A stretch of DNA of 64,000 bases, taken from assembly GCF_018812025.1 (NCBI RefSeq), contig NC_063061.1, forward strand, positions 7,544,711 to 7,608,710, written 5' to 3'. Each line of letters starts with the position of its first letter. Positions within the stretch are counted from its first letter, which is position 1. The position numbers and the translations under genes are program-made. Shown one piece after another: positions 24,456-36,477 of this stretch. The notes under the pieces are model-generated. The model did no database searches and was not told the DNA's origin. It was given only the letters and a program-made list of their open reading frames with translations. Origin of the DNA: Megalobrama amblycephala (Eukaryota > Chordata > Actinopteri > Cypriniformes > Xenocyprididae).

Positions 24456-24910
24456 CACTTTCAACTTCACTTTCATGTTCATCAAACACGCGGCTTGGGC
24501 TGTGAGCGATTGAGCGGAGCGCACTGGCATAGAACCGCTCCACTTTGCTCACATGCATATACTGTCATTGTTCATCATTTATCCCTGCAATTACCATTTC
24601 AGTAATCCCATGAACACACCACATAAGTTTAATTACAACATCTTTTATTTGCTTATCTGCTTATTTGTTGGTCTGTGTCCTTGTTCGAGCTGTGAAGTGT
24701 TTATTCTGCTGTGGGTATGGCAAAGGGTCAAAATGTCAGTGGCGTTTGTGAATCCTTAAAGCAGAGACTTCTCATGCTGAGCCTGTGTGAATCGTCTGCA
24801 GTGTTTATATGCCTGGGGAAGGTGGGAATATAGAAGTGTAAATTATGTATACATGTATACCTTTATGTAAATGGTTGTGGTTTGCAGAAGGTTGAAATAC
24901 AGATACTTTA

Positions 24911-25609
24911 TAGGTACTTTCACACCTGGCTTGTTTGGAGCATTCGTTTCGGAACCTTGTGCATTTTCTTGCTTAGTTCGGTTTGTAGGCATATATGAAT
25001 ACAGCAATCATGCTTGGATCTATACCAAAACAATTGCTCTTTCAATTTTAAACGAACTCTGGAGCAGTTCGACTGAGGTGAGAAAGCGATCCGACCCAAC
25101 GGACCAACAGACTAAGCAGTATCATAATTCATAACAGCAAACGTATTATATAAAAAGCAGCTGTGTCTGATTCTGTGAGTGAGCATGTTAGTTATCACAG
25201 TTAGCTTCTTCTTATTAAAATATTGTGTAATTGTTCTTCTCCATGCATTGCAATAATGCAGTCCTGATGAAGCCTTGCTTCCAGCTCTAACTGCATTGTA
25301 TAGGCTATATAATAATGCAGGAATGGCGGCTACATTCTTATAGTGTTTGCGTGTGTGGCTACAGTTACAAATAAGCCACAATAAGCTCATGGAGTGAACT
25401 TGTCAATCATCTTGATTGACATCTGGATGCAGAGGAAACCCTGACCAATAAGTTTTACTCGCATGTGACTTGAGTAAACAAATTTTGTACACTTTTGAAA
25501 TTTTGACTTGTGAAAGCGAATCCGCAACAAGAAGAAAATGCAACATTGCAACAAATCAAGTCCCTGTTCTGGAACAAAGCAAATGATCTACAGGTCTGAA
25601 AATGCCCTA
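24911..25609. mobile_element. About 0.7-kb MITE with TTTCACACCTG ends
   Basis: Left TAGGTACTTTCACACCTGG and right CTACAGGTCTGAAAATGCCCTA are inverted with a few differences. TA flanks both sides, which would fit a 2-bp duplication. AAAGCGATCCG-type subterminal motifs occur internally. No transposase. Confidence 0.5.
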
Positions 25610-26549
25610 TAATTACCTTAAAATGGTTTGATCCAAGTGGGCAGAGCCTAAAAGCATGTCTCTCTCTAACATTGGTTAATGAGGAGTTGAGGAGAGCAAT
25701 TTGTTTTGAGAGCTATTTGATTTGTATTTATGAGTGGATTTGGATGGATTCTTGTGGGCCCTGTTTCAGCCACTGCTGCTGCATCCAAAAGGAATAAGGA
25801 ATTTTTTATGGCGGTCCAGGCCTAAACCTTAGAAATGAGTCTCAAGATGGGTAAAGGGCAAAAACTCATGACTGGTGTTAATGCTGGGAGAGGCTGGAAG
25901 TTGTTGAGTAGGTAAATTAGCTAAGGGATTGTTAGATAGAATCCAGCACAAGGCTTCAAATAGTATGCAAGATTTTGTGAATGCTTTTACATTTGAAGAT
26001 CAGATTAAATGCAACAAGATGTTTGTTGTTTTGCCAGAAGAATCCAACAAGATTCTTGATTCAATTTGCATGACCTTGAAAGCTGTCTCCTTTAGATAAC
26101 CAGGCTCCAAACAACAGATTTGATTACAGTACATGTATTTCTTTGGTCTATATCAGGTGTGTCCAATCTGCCTCCTGGAATGCCAATGTATAGCTCATTT
26201 ACAGCATCCATGCAATCGAAATGTTCCAAAGTGCTTCCCTTCTATAATTTAGGAACCTTCAAATTGATGTAAACTACAACACATCCATTTCATACTTACT
26301 CAGAGAAATAAGTATTCTCAGTGACAGCTATTTTAAATGCAACATCTTACACAAATTCAGCTTGTTAATGTTCAAAAGAATGCACCATAACAGTTCAATC
26401 TTTTCCCATCATGTTTGGACTCTGTGTTCAGAACATTACAGTTTGGAAAGTGAGCAATGCATTGGTAAACTTTTAAAGACACTGTTCTAACTATGTGCTT
26501 TAGATTATGCAAATGAGTTCCACAGGGTGGGCCACACTGTGTCCATACT
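25610..26549. other. No gene recognised
   Basis: Unremarkable non-coding sequence. A short stretch near 26155-26200 (GGTGTGTCCAATCTGCCTCC) resembles an eroded hAT MITE terminus. Confidence 0.4.
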
Positions 26550-26780
26550 GAGTCTCTGGCCTTTGAAGGAAGAGACAGCAAAAGATTTCATGTTCTGAGT
26601 CTACAGCTTGTGAGGCAGCAAAAGATATGACCACGTTCTGAACCTCCAGCCTGTGAGGAAAGAGACATAACAAACACTACGTTTAGGGCCTTTGTCCGGC
26701 GAGACAATAACAGATGCAGCACGCCACGAGTCTCTATGCCAGAGAGAAAGAAGCTAATTTAGTTCTGAGTGTATTTCCCC
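26550..26780. repeat. Imperfect tandem repeat, about 45-bp period
   Basis: Successive units start near 26550, 26597, 26640, 26688 and 26732. Each has a GAGTCT/GAACCT-like opening, a GGAAGAGACA- or GAGGCAGCAAAAG-like middle and a GTTCT-like close. The units are highly diverged. The array is followed by GCAACAAG|GTAAAG, which would serve as a splice donor at 26813. Function unknown. Confidence 0.45.
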
Positions 26781-27461
26781 GAGAGACAGAAGACAGACAC
26801 AACTGCAACAAGGTAAAGCTCTGGCAAACAAACCTTCACTTAAAGGTAACTTCATCTGCATGTTCCATATTTTAGGACAATTCTGGTGCTCCAGAAGATC
26901 AGCATCCCAGCTTTGTGTTCAAGGCTGTTGAAATGGATTCACACTCCTTTCCCCACTGCATTGTCACCCAGACTCAACCATGTGGAAAGTAAATTTCACT
27001 TAACCAAACCTCTTTCTAGAGACCTTGGCGTTGTATATTATCAGTACATAATTTGCTGTTTTATATTAGATAATGCTAGTTCATAACAAATATATATATA
27101 TTTTTATTTGCTTGATGCATAATAAGGTTCTTCTCATTATATAAAGATAAATTGTTGTTTCTCTAAAAATAAGATAATGTATCTCTGCCATAGCAACACC
27201 CAAATTAATCACTTGTATTTTATGCATCTTATGCACTTTATTCCTTTATCTTACCTAAAAATCTGTATTGTCATGGTGAAATTCCTGGCTGGTACTTCGC
27301 AATCAGAGAAGGAAAGAGTCATCTGACTCTTTCACACTCACTTTAGGTGATGTGTGACCAAAACACAAAACGTATATGGTGCCACATGTGAGAATGCCTC
27401 ATGTGAGGTTAAGTTTAACTGCTACACTGTCCCCAGTCTAAACAATTTAGTTTTTCTAAAA
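26781..27461. other. No gene recognised
   Basis: The 66-codon frame at 26886-27086 has no recognisable motif. Otherwise AT-rich sequence. Confidence 0.35.
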
Positions 27462-27590
27462 CAGGGGTCTCCATCCCTGCTCCTGGAGAGCTACCTTCCT
27501 GCAGATTTCAAGTTCAACCTTTCTCCATCACATCTGTTTGTAATTTTCAAGTAACCAGTTAGTTGGTTCAGGCGTGCATGTAGAGCAGAA
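27462..27590. mobile_element. Eroded hAT-MITE fragment
   Basis: CAGGGGTCTCCATCCCTGCT followed by CTGGAGAGCTACCTTCCTGC and GTTGGTTCAGGCGTG recalls the family at 18055-18248. One end is recognisable, the other not. Confidence 0.4.
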
Positions 27591-28181
27591 TCTTCCCAAA
27601 ATTCCCTTTAGAAATACTAATCAGCTGAAGATTGTGCATACATGCATCCCCACCCCGTCTCCTCCCCAAACTATATGGAGCTTACAATGCCTAATTTTAC
27701 TAAGCATATCTTCATCTACATACCATTTCCATATGCATATTTCCATCCATAGCCTACTGTTACAGTGTGCTGGCACATAGAGAACAAAGGCTTGGATCGA
27801 GAGCAGCAATATTACTTTCTTTTACAAAACTAAACTCGAAACATAGTGCACCAAAACATAGACAATAACCAACAAACTCAACAAACAAATACAGGGTTTT
27901 ATATATATACACAAGAAACCAAACAGGAGGAGTCCATGGGGGCCCCTCTTGGTAGAAATGACGTTCCAGGGGCACTGCGATACGACCGAAAAGGGCACTT
28001 TCACTTTCATGATCAAAGGGGCAGGGGGTGTCCCCCCGGCATCTGCCGCCCCCGCCATTACCCCAGTGTGCATTCATTTGAATCCATAGCATGTACCATT
28101 AGCGTGAATGTGTATGGATTTTTTTGTGTGCAGGTGTGATAATAGTGATCTAGTTATTTAATTTTCCTTAATAGCTGTGGG
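27591..28181. other. No gene recognised
   Basis: Includes a GC-rich block at 27930-28060 on which overlapping frames exist in both directions. None shows a domain; the block is probably repeat-derived. Confidence 0.35.
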
Positions 28182-28415
28182 CTACGAAGCCCCTAAGAGG
28201 ACATGGTGGTGGAAAAAAAAAATTAGATGGGAGAAAAAATAACTCACTGCTTTTTCATTATCTCACAAATGTTTTCAAAACTTTTGTGTTCTTTGTGAGC
28301 GAACGCAAAGTTTCTTGGGGTAATGCAAACATTTTACGGGAGAATGCAAAAGCATTTTTTTCCTCAAATCTCTCTCTTTTTTTTTCTTCACCACGTCCCT
28401 TTAGGGGCTCCGTAG
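28182..28415. mobile_element. Short MITE with CTACGAAGCCCCTAA ends
   Basis: Left CTACGAAGCCCCTAAGAGG and right CCTTTAGGGGCTCCGTAG are inverted with mismatches. Purine-rich interior. Non-coding. Confidence 0.6.
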
Positions 28416-28459
28416 TGAACTGTGGAAGAAAAAAAAAACTTTTGACATATTCCTTTCAG

Positions 28460-28735
28460 TATGGAAGCCCGTTTCCGCCACAAAAAAAAAAAAAAAAAAG
28501 GCACTAAAAAAAAAAAAAAAGATGAATTGCGACTTTTTATCTCAGAATTCTGACTTTTTATCATGCAATTGCGACTTTATATCTCAGAATTCTGACTTCA
28601 TAACTCGCAATTGCGAGATATAAAGTCGCAATTGCGAGTTAAAAAGTCAGAATTCTGAGATAAAAAGTCGCAATTCATCTTTTTTTTTTTTTAGTGGCTT
28701 TTTTTTTTTTTTTGTGGCGGAAACGGGCTTCCATA
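28460..28735. mobile_element. 276-bp near-perfect palindromic MITE
   Basis: TATGGAAGCCCGTTTCCGCC at 28460 and its exact complement ending at 28735 flank A-rich and T-rich runs. The core alternates GCGACTTTTTATCTC- and CAGAATTCTGACTTT-type motifs in both orientations. A 6-bp direct repeat TTTCAG flanks it at 28454-28459 and 28736-28741. The transcript would fold into one long hairpin. Confidence 0.85.
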
Positions 28736-28741
28736 TTTCAG

Positions 28742-29168
28742 TGATGTGATGTGAAGGTACAACAGATTCTGCTGGTGGTGTGATAGATTGAAAAAAAAAG
28801 AATAAAAAAAAATCTCTCAGTTCTCTCTCACTATGATAAAGATTACACACACACTTCCAGCACACACACATGTAACTATTCCATACTCACCTCTCACCTC
28901 ATCTGAGATCACGCTCTCTCCTCCTCACCTTCACCTCCTCTGGTCTTCCGGAGAGTTCTGCTGCGTCATAAAGATTTCAGAGCTCAGAAACATGATCAGC
29001 CCAAAGAAGTGCTGCACACAGGAAAAATGATTCACAGCACAGAAATGTAGATGGAACGCTAAACATTTGAATTAATAAAACACGCCTTTAATGCTCTATT
29101 TGTTGAACTTTATTTCTCTGTATTTTATGTACACGTTTGCAGTGAAGATTAATTTTAATTCATTTTGG

Positions 29169-29170
<2 letters not shown>
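28742..29170. other. No gene recognised
   Basis: Non-coding. The frames at 28833-29030 and 29091-29303 lack any domain and overlap simple repeats. Confidence 0.35.

Positions 29171-29214
<44 letters not shown>
29171..29214. repeat. (GT)n microsatellite
   Basis: About 22 GT units. Confidence 0.95.
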
Positions 29215-29216
<2 letters not shown>

Positions 29217-30003
29217 AATAGTTATTCAATAACTACTTTCACAACATGCCATTATGTTCATTTTAAAATATCAAACAGAAAATTACAAATGCTCCTCTAC
29301 TAATATTAAAAATCCATGTCAGTTTGCTTCGTACTAAATGTAATAAACACATCATAAATATCTTTGTATTTTAACAAAACGAACGATAAGTCATCTTGCA
29401 CTTATGTTTGGCAAATGTTTGTTCCAAAATTTCCATGTTATTAAGATGGTCAGTAATTTTCTTCTGGCTAATAACAACTCAATAGCTATGTTGTCAAGTA
29501 TTCAATGCTTTAATGTTTCTGTCTGTACAGAATTTTGAAATATGCATATGCAGAGGCGCCGCTGGGGTTTCTGGGCCTCCTTGGCTAACTTTTCTGGGTG
29601 AAGGAGGGGGTTCAGAGTGCCGAAGTTCTCCGTCAGTGGGAGGGTGTATGTGTTAAATAGTGACTGTTATTATAGATATTAAAAAGTGACACAACCCACC
29701 TGTATTTCAACATCATTTGTTTTATTTAAGGGCTAGGACAATGGAGAGAAACATTGAAGATGAACCCTGGTTTCTCTTTTTTTTTTCTTTACTACTACTT
29801 TTTTGAAACATCTAAAATTTTACAAATGAATGTCATACATGTAATCAGAAGCAACACAGCAGATCTGTTTTCAATGATTTGCAATTCAATCTAGTCCCAT
29901 CCAAACAAGTGTCTATTTAAAGAGTGTGCCAGTATTCTCCTTCAGATACATGTCTTCAAAGAGAATGCTGACGCTGCATCTGCTGGACAGGAGCTGTGTG
30001 CGT

Positions 30004-30055
<52 letters not shown>

Positions 30056-31542
30056 AGATAAAGAGACATGTAGTGTGTAGTGTACAGTTTTGGTTTGACT
30101 CAGAGGTTTCTATGACACCATGGACTCTCAGAGATAGAGGGTTTGTGTAGGATGAGTCTTCTATAACATTTTCTCTTCTACTGCTGTCTCTTTCTTTTTC
30201 TGCCCTGCCCTTTTGACATGACATTATATTTTTTTCTATCTTCAATCTCTTCTACTTTTTTTCTCTCTCAACAGTTTCATATCTCAGTTTCTCCCACTCA
30301 TGTGCTCACTTTAGTGTGAATTTACAGTTGATTCGGTTACTATAGTTGATGTTCTTTACAATTACTCATTAATTCCCACAATTCATTACAATTAAATCAC
30401 AACTGTATGCTATGATTTTACAGTGAACAAGGACAGGAAACGACAGTACATTAGTAGTGTTGTAGAATAACAATGATTAGCTGTGACTGCATTACAATAG
30501 TCTACTGTACCCCCCACCCCCCCAAAAAAAATTGTTATATAACATGCAGCAATCTTACATATAGCTCCTATTTTAATTTCGTTAAGTGCAGGTTTATGCA
30601 AAATGACCATATGCTACATCTTGTGCAATTTTCATGGCAACTTGCTAGGTGTGAGTGAAAAATGCTTCCATTCCCTAATGTGCAAACTCTGGGTGAATTC
30701 ATGAAGATGTAGTAGGTCCATGTAAATGAATTGGCATAAAACTATGTTGTATTTCAGTATAGCAGTTAGTGATTACTTACATTCTCTACACTGCAAAAAT
30801 ATTCTGTTAAAATTTACGAGAAAAAAAAAAAAGTTTCGCAGTTGCAGTTAGTTGCAGTTGTGGTTGCCAGAAACTCACCATTGTACAGTGGCAGTGTTTC
30901 AGGGTGTATTACAGAATGATATAATAGTGCCTGTTTACAACTTACAACTGTATATTTCGTTAGGTGAAATAATGTTAATATACCGATCTATCTAACCTAC
31001 CAAAACTATTGGTTAGATTTAGTATGTTTCATAAGTGTTACATATCTGCTAGTTGCCTTAATCATTAAACACCATTTTGAGATCAGTTGTTTTAGAATAA
31101 CTGGAATAAAAAATGTTTGCAGATATCCATGTGATATTCTCAGCAGGGTCACCAAGGATAGGATTTTTTTTTTTAAATCATAATTCTACCTTGAATATAT
31201 ACTCTGAAAGGAGTCATTTAAAATAATAAAAAAAAAGAAAAATCACAAGTAACATTGTTGCTAAGTACACACACAGTCTTCTCTGACACAGGGGTATGGC
31301 AGCTTAGTTTGCAGGTAACATAGTTGACAATATAGTTGACAGTTGTTTAGGTAGCAAAGTTCTTTTGAAACAACACCACTGTCTATTTTAACATCCTAAG
31401 CTGTAAAATGCCTGTAAACTATGACTTAAGCAACTTTATAGTTCAAATAATGTATGTTTTGACAAAAAAAAAAAAAAAAAGTGTTATAAAATGATAAACC
31501 TTACATTTCAGCCTAATAAATGATTATGTATAATTAGTTTAA
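29215..31542. other. No gene recognised; contains a (GT)n array
   Basis: AT-rich intergenic or intronic sequence. A (GT)n array of about 22 units lies at 30010-30053. Frames through it are repeat artefacts. A poly(A) of 17 lies near 31464. No exon, RNA gene or complete mobile element recognised. Confidence 0.4.
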
Positions 31543-32385
31543 CCCTTAAATGCATGACTGTCATGCAATCATTCTTACATATTCTGGTCTTTATCGACCC
31601 GGATCTATATCTAACATGGAAGGATCTCTACCTGTCGTGATAATATAAAACTCCTCTGATATTAGAGTAACAATTACAGAAGAATAAAATACATCGTATT
31701 TTGTTACCTTTTGGAGCTTGAAAGGGCTCAGTTTGAACAGATGTTTTTTGCCATCCTCACTGTCCTCGTCCAGAGCTCATTTCCCAGTAAATTCAGCAAA
31801 TAATGGGCTAGTTTTATGTTTGAGGTCACGAAATATGAGCCCATTCGCGAATCTCAAACGTATTCTCAAAACTATATAATTTTTTAACATCTTCAAAATC
31901 AATATTTCGATCGCTAACAACTTCATCAGATTCATCCTGTAACAGTTACAGTCATATTTGATTGTGTTTAGTACTTGCTCTGCAATAAATCACTGAGCCA
32001 TTTCATGTTTTTCTTATTATTTCGTTTTCTGTCTGAATGAGTCATCACTTCAGCATTGTGTTTCAGACATTGTCACCTTGTGGAATAAAGGTGAATTGCA
32101 CTTATTCCATCATCTAAGATTCAATTATTGTTGTGCAGAAAAAATGTACGTACACTCATACACACCTCAGTCATTTGCGACCCTATACAATTTTTACAAA
32201 AAATGAATATAAAAATAGGCATTTTTTTTTTATATAATTTTATGATTTTTTTCTTGTTATATTCTTTATAATGAATTAATTGAGGAATACCAAGAAGGCT
32301 GATGTCTAACTTTAAAAAATGAACAAGGAGGAGGGTAGTGAATGATGTCCCGGGTCACTAAAGACCCGAGGTATGCATTTAAGGG
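31543..32385. mobile_element. piggyBac-type MITE
   Basis: Inverted termini CCCTTAAATGCAT and ATGCATTTAAGGG are exact. The element is flanked by TTAA at 31539-31542 and 32386-32389. Subterminal ATCGACCCGG and CCGGGTC motifs also mirror each other. 843 bp with no transposase. CCC...GGG ends with TTAA duplications are the hallmark of piggyBac elements. Confidence 0.75.
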
Positions 32386-32565
32386 TTAAATAAAATGGTA
32401 GACGGGCTGAATGAAAATGCAAATTCGCTCTGACAGGTGACACAGAAAAACAGCGGTTACCCTTGTACACAAAGCAACACTGCGCTTATAAACATAATTT
32501 ATTAGGCCTAATATGGAGGTACTTTTACAATGAACGCTTACCAGGATCAACTAAACACTGGATTT

Positions 32566-32802
32566 TCAAAAGTATGTGAAGTTCACGGCTTCATTGTTGC
32601 AGTAAACTTGCACAATGTTCTTGAATGAATCGTTTATTAGACGCTGGTCTATTATTGTAGGGACATCAACTTCACATTTTCCTCCAACATTGCTGCCGAT
32701 TAATTCATATTCATCTAGACAACATGTTATTGTTGATAAAATACTGAAAAACAAAAATAAGAATACTTTTACATAAATGTGCTTCAAAATTTCCATCATC
32801 AT
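32566..32802 (-). CDS. Hypothetical 78-residue secreted-type ORF
   Basis: Starts with three Met codons, then a charged segment and a strong hydrophobic stretch (VFLFLFFSILSTIT, residues 13-26) that looks like a signal peptide or anchor. The predicted mature part begins CCLDEYEL and has four cysteines (27, 28, 43, 68) and two N-glycosylation sequons (N57, N74). A GTAAGC donor-like site occurs shortly after the stop on the same strand (about 32543). The cysteine spacing does not fit CC chemokines. I do not recognise the family. It could be a degenerate exon or chance; no neighbouring exon is identified. Confidence 0.25.
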   Translation of the reverse strand: MMMEILKHIYVKVFLFLFFSILSTITCCLDEYELIGSNVGGKCEVDVPTIIDQRLINDSFKNIVQVYCNNEAVNFTYF

Positions 32803-33238
32803 ATGCTGGTTGCATGGTGCATGGTGAAATTAAGCTTTTCAAAGCTTTGAATTAAATGGAACCAATTGCTTCGTAAAATGATTCACTGTTTCAGAAGCGT
32901 TCAAAACACCACATGCTGGTGACCCCTGCTGGTCAGGACAGTGGAAATGCAACAAAAACAGACGTGCATAAAAACACCCTTTAAAAACATTACAAATATT
33001 TTATTGAAAGTAAAATCTTATCAAATACAATTACCTAATCATCTAATAAGATTAAATATCAAGTGTGTATGTGTTCTTTTATGAATTTTCAGGGCTTTGT
33101 TCTATAACTCAGCTAAACAGGCCAATAAGAAATTATTATCCTTTATTAGTAGTTAGTAGTAGTAGTATTCATTTAGCTACACATGATAAGTAATTTCATC
33201 GAATATAAATGTTTCATTCAAAGTAACATCTTAGGGTT
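32803..33238. other. No gene recognised
   Basis: AT-rich non-coding sequence, nothing recognisable. Confidence 0.4.
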
Positions 33239-33498
33239 ACGTATGTAGCCCAATTCCCTGAGAAGAGAACGAGACACTGCGTCATGGCATTGGCGCTATG
33301 GGAACACCTTCGTACGCATGTGAAATCATTGCCCATATATACAGCAATGAGTCATATTACGTCACTGTTGGCATGAATATAAAAAGGCTGCATTAACCAT
33401 CAAATTTGATTTGTCTGAAGGAAGATGTGCAGGCATGCCTGAATTATGGAAACTTTACGCAGTGTCTCGTTCCCTTCTCAGGGAACCGGGTTACATAC
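33239..33498. mobile_element. 260-bp element with about 42-bp inverted ends
   Basis: The left arm 33239-33282 and right arm 33457-33498 are inverted (GAGAACGAGACACTGCGT against ACGCAGTGTCTCGTTCCC). Between them a TATAAAAAGGC box lies near 33380, echoing the TATA-like GAGTATAAAA sites of the DIRS-like copies at 39.9 and 51.2 kb. It might be a solo terminal repeat of a related retroelement, or a MITE. A related single end lies near 43550-43582. Confidence 0.5.
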
Positions 33499-33554
33499 AA
33501 TTTTATTTCCATCTAGAGCTGCATAATTTTTTAGTCAAGATCTTGTATTGACAA

Positions 33555-34460
33555 TCCAAGAGTCAAGCACATTGTAAAGTGTACTCCAGCACAATTTCAA
33601 TTAATTTAATGTCTGGACTCAGAAGGTATCAATTCATGTGTGAAAATGATTCTTCATGCTCCCTCCCAACCATTCTTTCACAATTTGAGCCTGATGAATC
33701 TTGGCTTTGTCATCCTGGAATATGGCCATAATACATCTTCCTACATGGTTGTTTAAGAAATGAAAAGCTAAAAAAGCTACACACTCCATCGATTAGGGTC
33801 AGAAGAACTGTTGCCAAACATGCTAGAAACATAATAATCCAGACATCCCAACCTGCAAAAAGTCATTTCAGGGAGGTAAAAAAAAAAAAAGAAAAAAAAA
33901 AAAAAAGAGGAAGGAGCTATAAGCTATAGGCATATGCAATTATTCGTTAATTATGTTTAAATATGTAGATTACTTTTACTATTTATATAAGCTTATTATA
34001 CTATTTATGTAAACTGCTTTTATTTATTTTCCATTGCAACTTTAAACAGGTCTAAGGAGTTTGTTGTTTTCATGTAGCCTTGGCAACTTGCCTGAATAAT
34101 ATGCACATGAAATGAAACTTGTCAACTCACCTCACTGATAATTGATTGGTTGATTTGCCGAAAAAGGACATTCGGGATGCTCTCTGTCATACATGCGCTT
34201 CGCACACACACGCAAGGTCTCTCTCTCGCTCCCTATCCCTCTCTGCCGTGCGCGCGCTGGTTTGAAACACAGTCTCTATGCGCGCTCTTGCTCGCTCGCT
34301 CTAGATTCCGGGAGATTTTAACTAATTTGCGGGCATCAGGGAGCCGCTATCAATATGCGGGAGACTCCCGGAACTTCCGGGAGACTTGGGATGTCTGATA
34401 ATCACTGCAATAATGATCCAGTCTTAGACTCTTAAAGAAACTTTTTAATGTTGTTTATAT
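33555..34460 (-). pseudogene. Tc1/mariner transposase remnant split by a hAT
   Basis: On the minus strand the sequence around 33660-33735 reads IFQDDKAKIHQAQIVKEWL, matching the second catalytic aspartate region (LQ-D-AP-H-A...WL) of Tc1-like transposases. Further along, SPDIKLIEIVLEYTL (near 33580-33625) corresponds to the SPDLNPIE block with its catalytic glutamate. There are internal stops and frame changes. The hAT at 33840-34397 interrupts the upstream part, which resumes at about 34398. Non-functional. Confidence 0.6.
33840..34397. mobile_element. hAT-type MITE with CAGACATCCCA ends
   Basis: CAGACATCCCA and TGGGATGTCTG are exact inverted termini. ATAATC flanks both sides (33834-33839 and 34398-34403). 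The right subterminal part has repeated GGGAGACTCCCGGAACTTCC-type motifs. It is inserted in the Tc1-like remnant. Confidence 0.75.
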
Positions 34461-34656
34461 GTATATGTTTTTTTAAATATACTTTAATACAAACCACGTG
34501 CAAATTCATCATCATTGATGAGTATTTTCTTTTTAAAACTGCAGTGAGCTAAAGTCAAAATTTCAAAAATGAGGTTTGAAATTGCTTGTGTTTGTGACAT
34601 CAAAAACTACCTTGTAACCAATCACGTCAACATGCTGGTGAACTTTAGCATATCAT

Positions 34657-35060
34657 TAACCCTCTGGGGTCTGAGGATATTTTGGGGCCCTGGAGAAGTG
34701 ACATGCCCTGACATTTGTGCTTTTTTCAGTTGCTTATAAACATATAAATGGCAAAAGTGTCATTACACTGTATTCAGCACAAACTAGGCTACCATAAGAT
34801 GTGAGCAACATGTATGTACATGTTTGCATTTTTTAGAGAATAACATTTATGCATGGTTATTGAAAAAAAAAAAAAAATAAGTCACTGAAATAAGGCCACA
34901 AAACACATACTGAATACGTGTCCACAAGACTTCTGGGTACTGAATTTAGAAGCCTAGAATTTTTGTATGATGTGAAAATCATCCTGCCTACTCATTCACG
35001 TAAAGGTTTAGCGCTAATAGCGTTAGCGATATAGCTAATGAAAATGCCATTTGTCAATAA
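34657..35060. mobile_element. piggyBac-like MITE, left end
   Basis: TTAACCCTCTGGGGTCTGAG at the left, followed by GATATTTTGGGGCC, resembles TTAA-plus-CCC piggyBac-type termini. I could not find the right terminus, so the end coordinate is arbitrary. A similar lone end (TTAACCCTTTGAGCG) lies near 10541. Confidence 0.4.
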
Positions 35061-36066
35061 AATTTCTCAAATGACGACACAATCTTTTTCTGTTTATCTT
35101 TGGCGCATAAATTCTATGCTGATACTTCAAATGTCAAAAAAAATTGTTTGTAAACACTTTTTGTTGAGAAAAAGGGCTTTAATGCAAATACATTTGGTGT
35201 CACATGACAGAATTGGACTATAGCCTACATGCATGCAGCATCCGCATTTGTGCTGTTGCTCCCATTAAAGCACCATTTCTCTGTAGTTCAAAGGTCCATC
35301 AAGGATGAGGAAAATCTCTGCAGCTTGACAAAATTAAGCGGGGTTTCTTGTCAAATTAAGGAAGACTGTTGGAGTTTTCACCACTGATAAAAAAGAGAGG
35401 TAAAATAAAATATAGAAAAGTTACTTCTGTATCTGAATAAATAAAAGTGCTGTCATAAAATCGTGAGTCTGTTTTAATTTCATGATGTGTTTTCATGTAT
35501 TTATTTTTATTTTTATTTTTTTTCACAGTGCTAAATGTAATATGTGATTGTGAAACATGGAACACCTCACATGTTTTTATGGTCAAATTTATTTTTCATG
35601 TTAACTAAACAAACAAAAACAATGCACTGTGGCTTTAATTTAGTGTGAGCTGTGCAGCAAAAATAGACTCACTGCCAAAACAATCACAGCTCTGCCGCTT
35701 CTGATCTGTTCCCGCTGTGCCTCCTTGACATGCAGTGTGAATGCTCTAAATTGTGAACATGGGTACCGAAAAAATATGCGCTGCTTAAACTCTGATTGTG
35801 CATCCATTGTGAAAAAAGGCCTTAAAACATTTCATTGCGAAGTGGAACTTTGATGCTGCGTCTTGGTGTTAATGCTTTGGGGAACCAATAATCACTATGC
35901 CATGCTAAAGGAGTGCCTGCCTCACTAAGCTGTGAATATGCACAAATACGGTGGCCATAGCACTAAATTACTCTACAGAATTCAGCTGGAGTCAAGAACA
36001 TATCAATCCTAAGGGCACATTCTGTGTAAAAAACAAACAAAAAAAAAAAATATAGTGCCACTAAGA
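35061..36066. other. No gene recognised
   Basis: AT-rich. The short frames at 35038-35223 and 35356-35586 show no domain or splice signals. Confidence 0.4.
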
Positions 36067-36413
36067 CAGTGGTCTCAAACTGCCGGCCCGCGGGCCATTT
36101 ACGGCCCGCCCTCCCCCTACACCCGGCCCGCAACTGATCTCAAAAGTAAAACATAATCCGGCCCGCTAAATTATTATTTTATTCTTGTTCTCTAGTTGTC
36201 TCATACCATATTCCACATGCAAAGAAAAAGTCGCCGTTCTAAGGGACAATTCACAGATATCTCGTCACATGAGCGGCCACACCGCTTTCTCCTTTCCAAA
36301 GCGCTCATGCTTCCGCGGCGTCAGTCGTTGCTATGCAACCATGAACCGCGTTCTCCACGATAATGAAGTTTCAGCAAAAGAAAAAATTATTTCTCTAGCC
36401 CTTGCATTAGCTC

Positions 36414-36477
<64 letters not shown>

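Noticed and set aside
27760..28139. Overlapping frames of 97-110 codons on both strands in a GC-rich block
   Set aside because: Mutually antisense, no domain on either strand; likely repeat-derived.
28286..28871. Several small frames with poly-Lys or poly-Phe
   Set aside because: They arise from A/T runs of palindromic MITEs.
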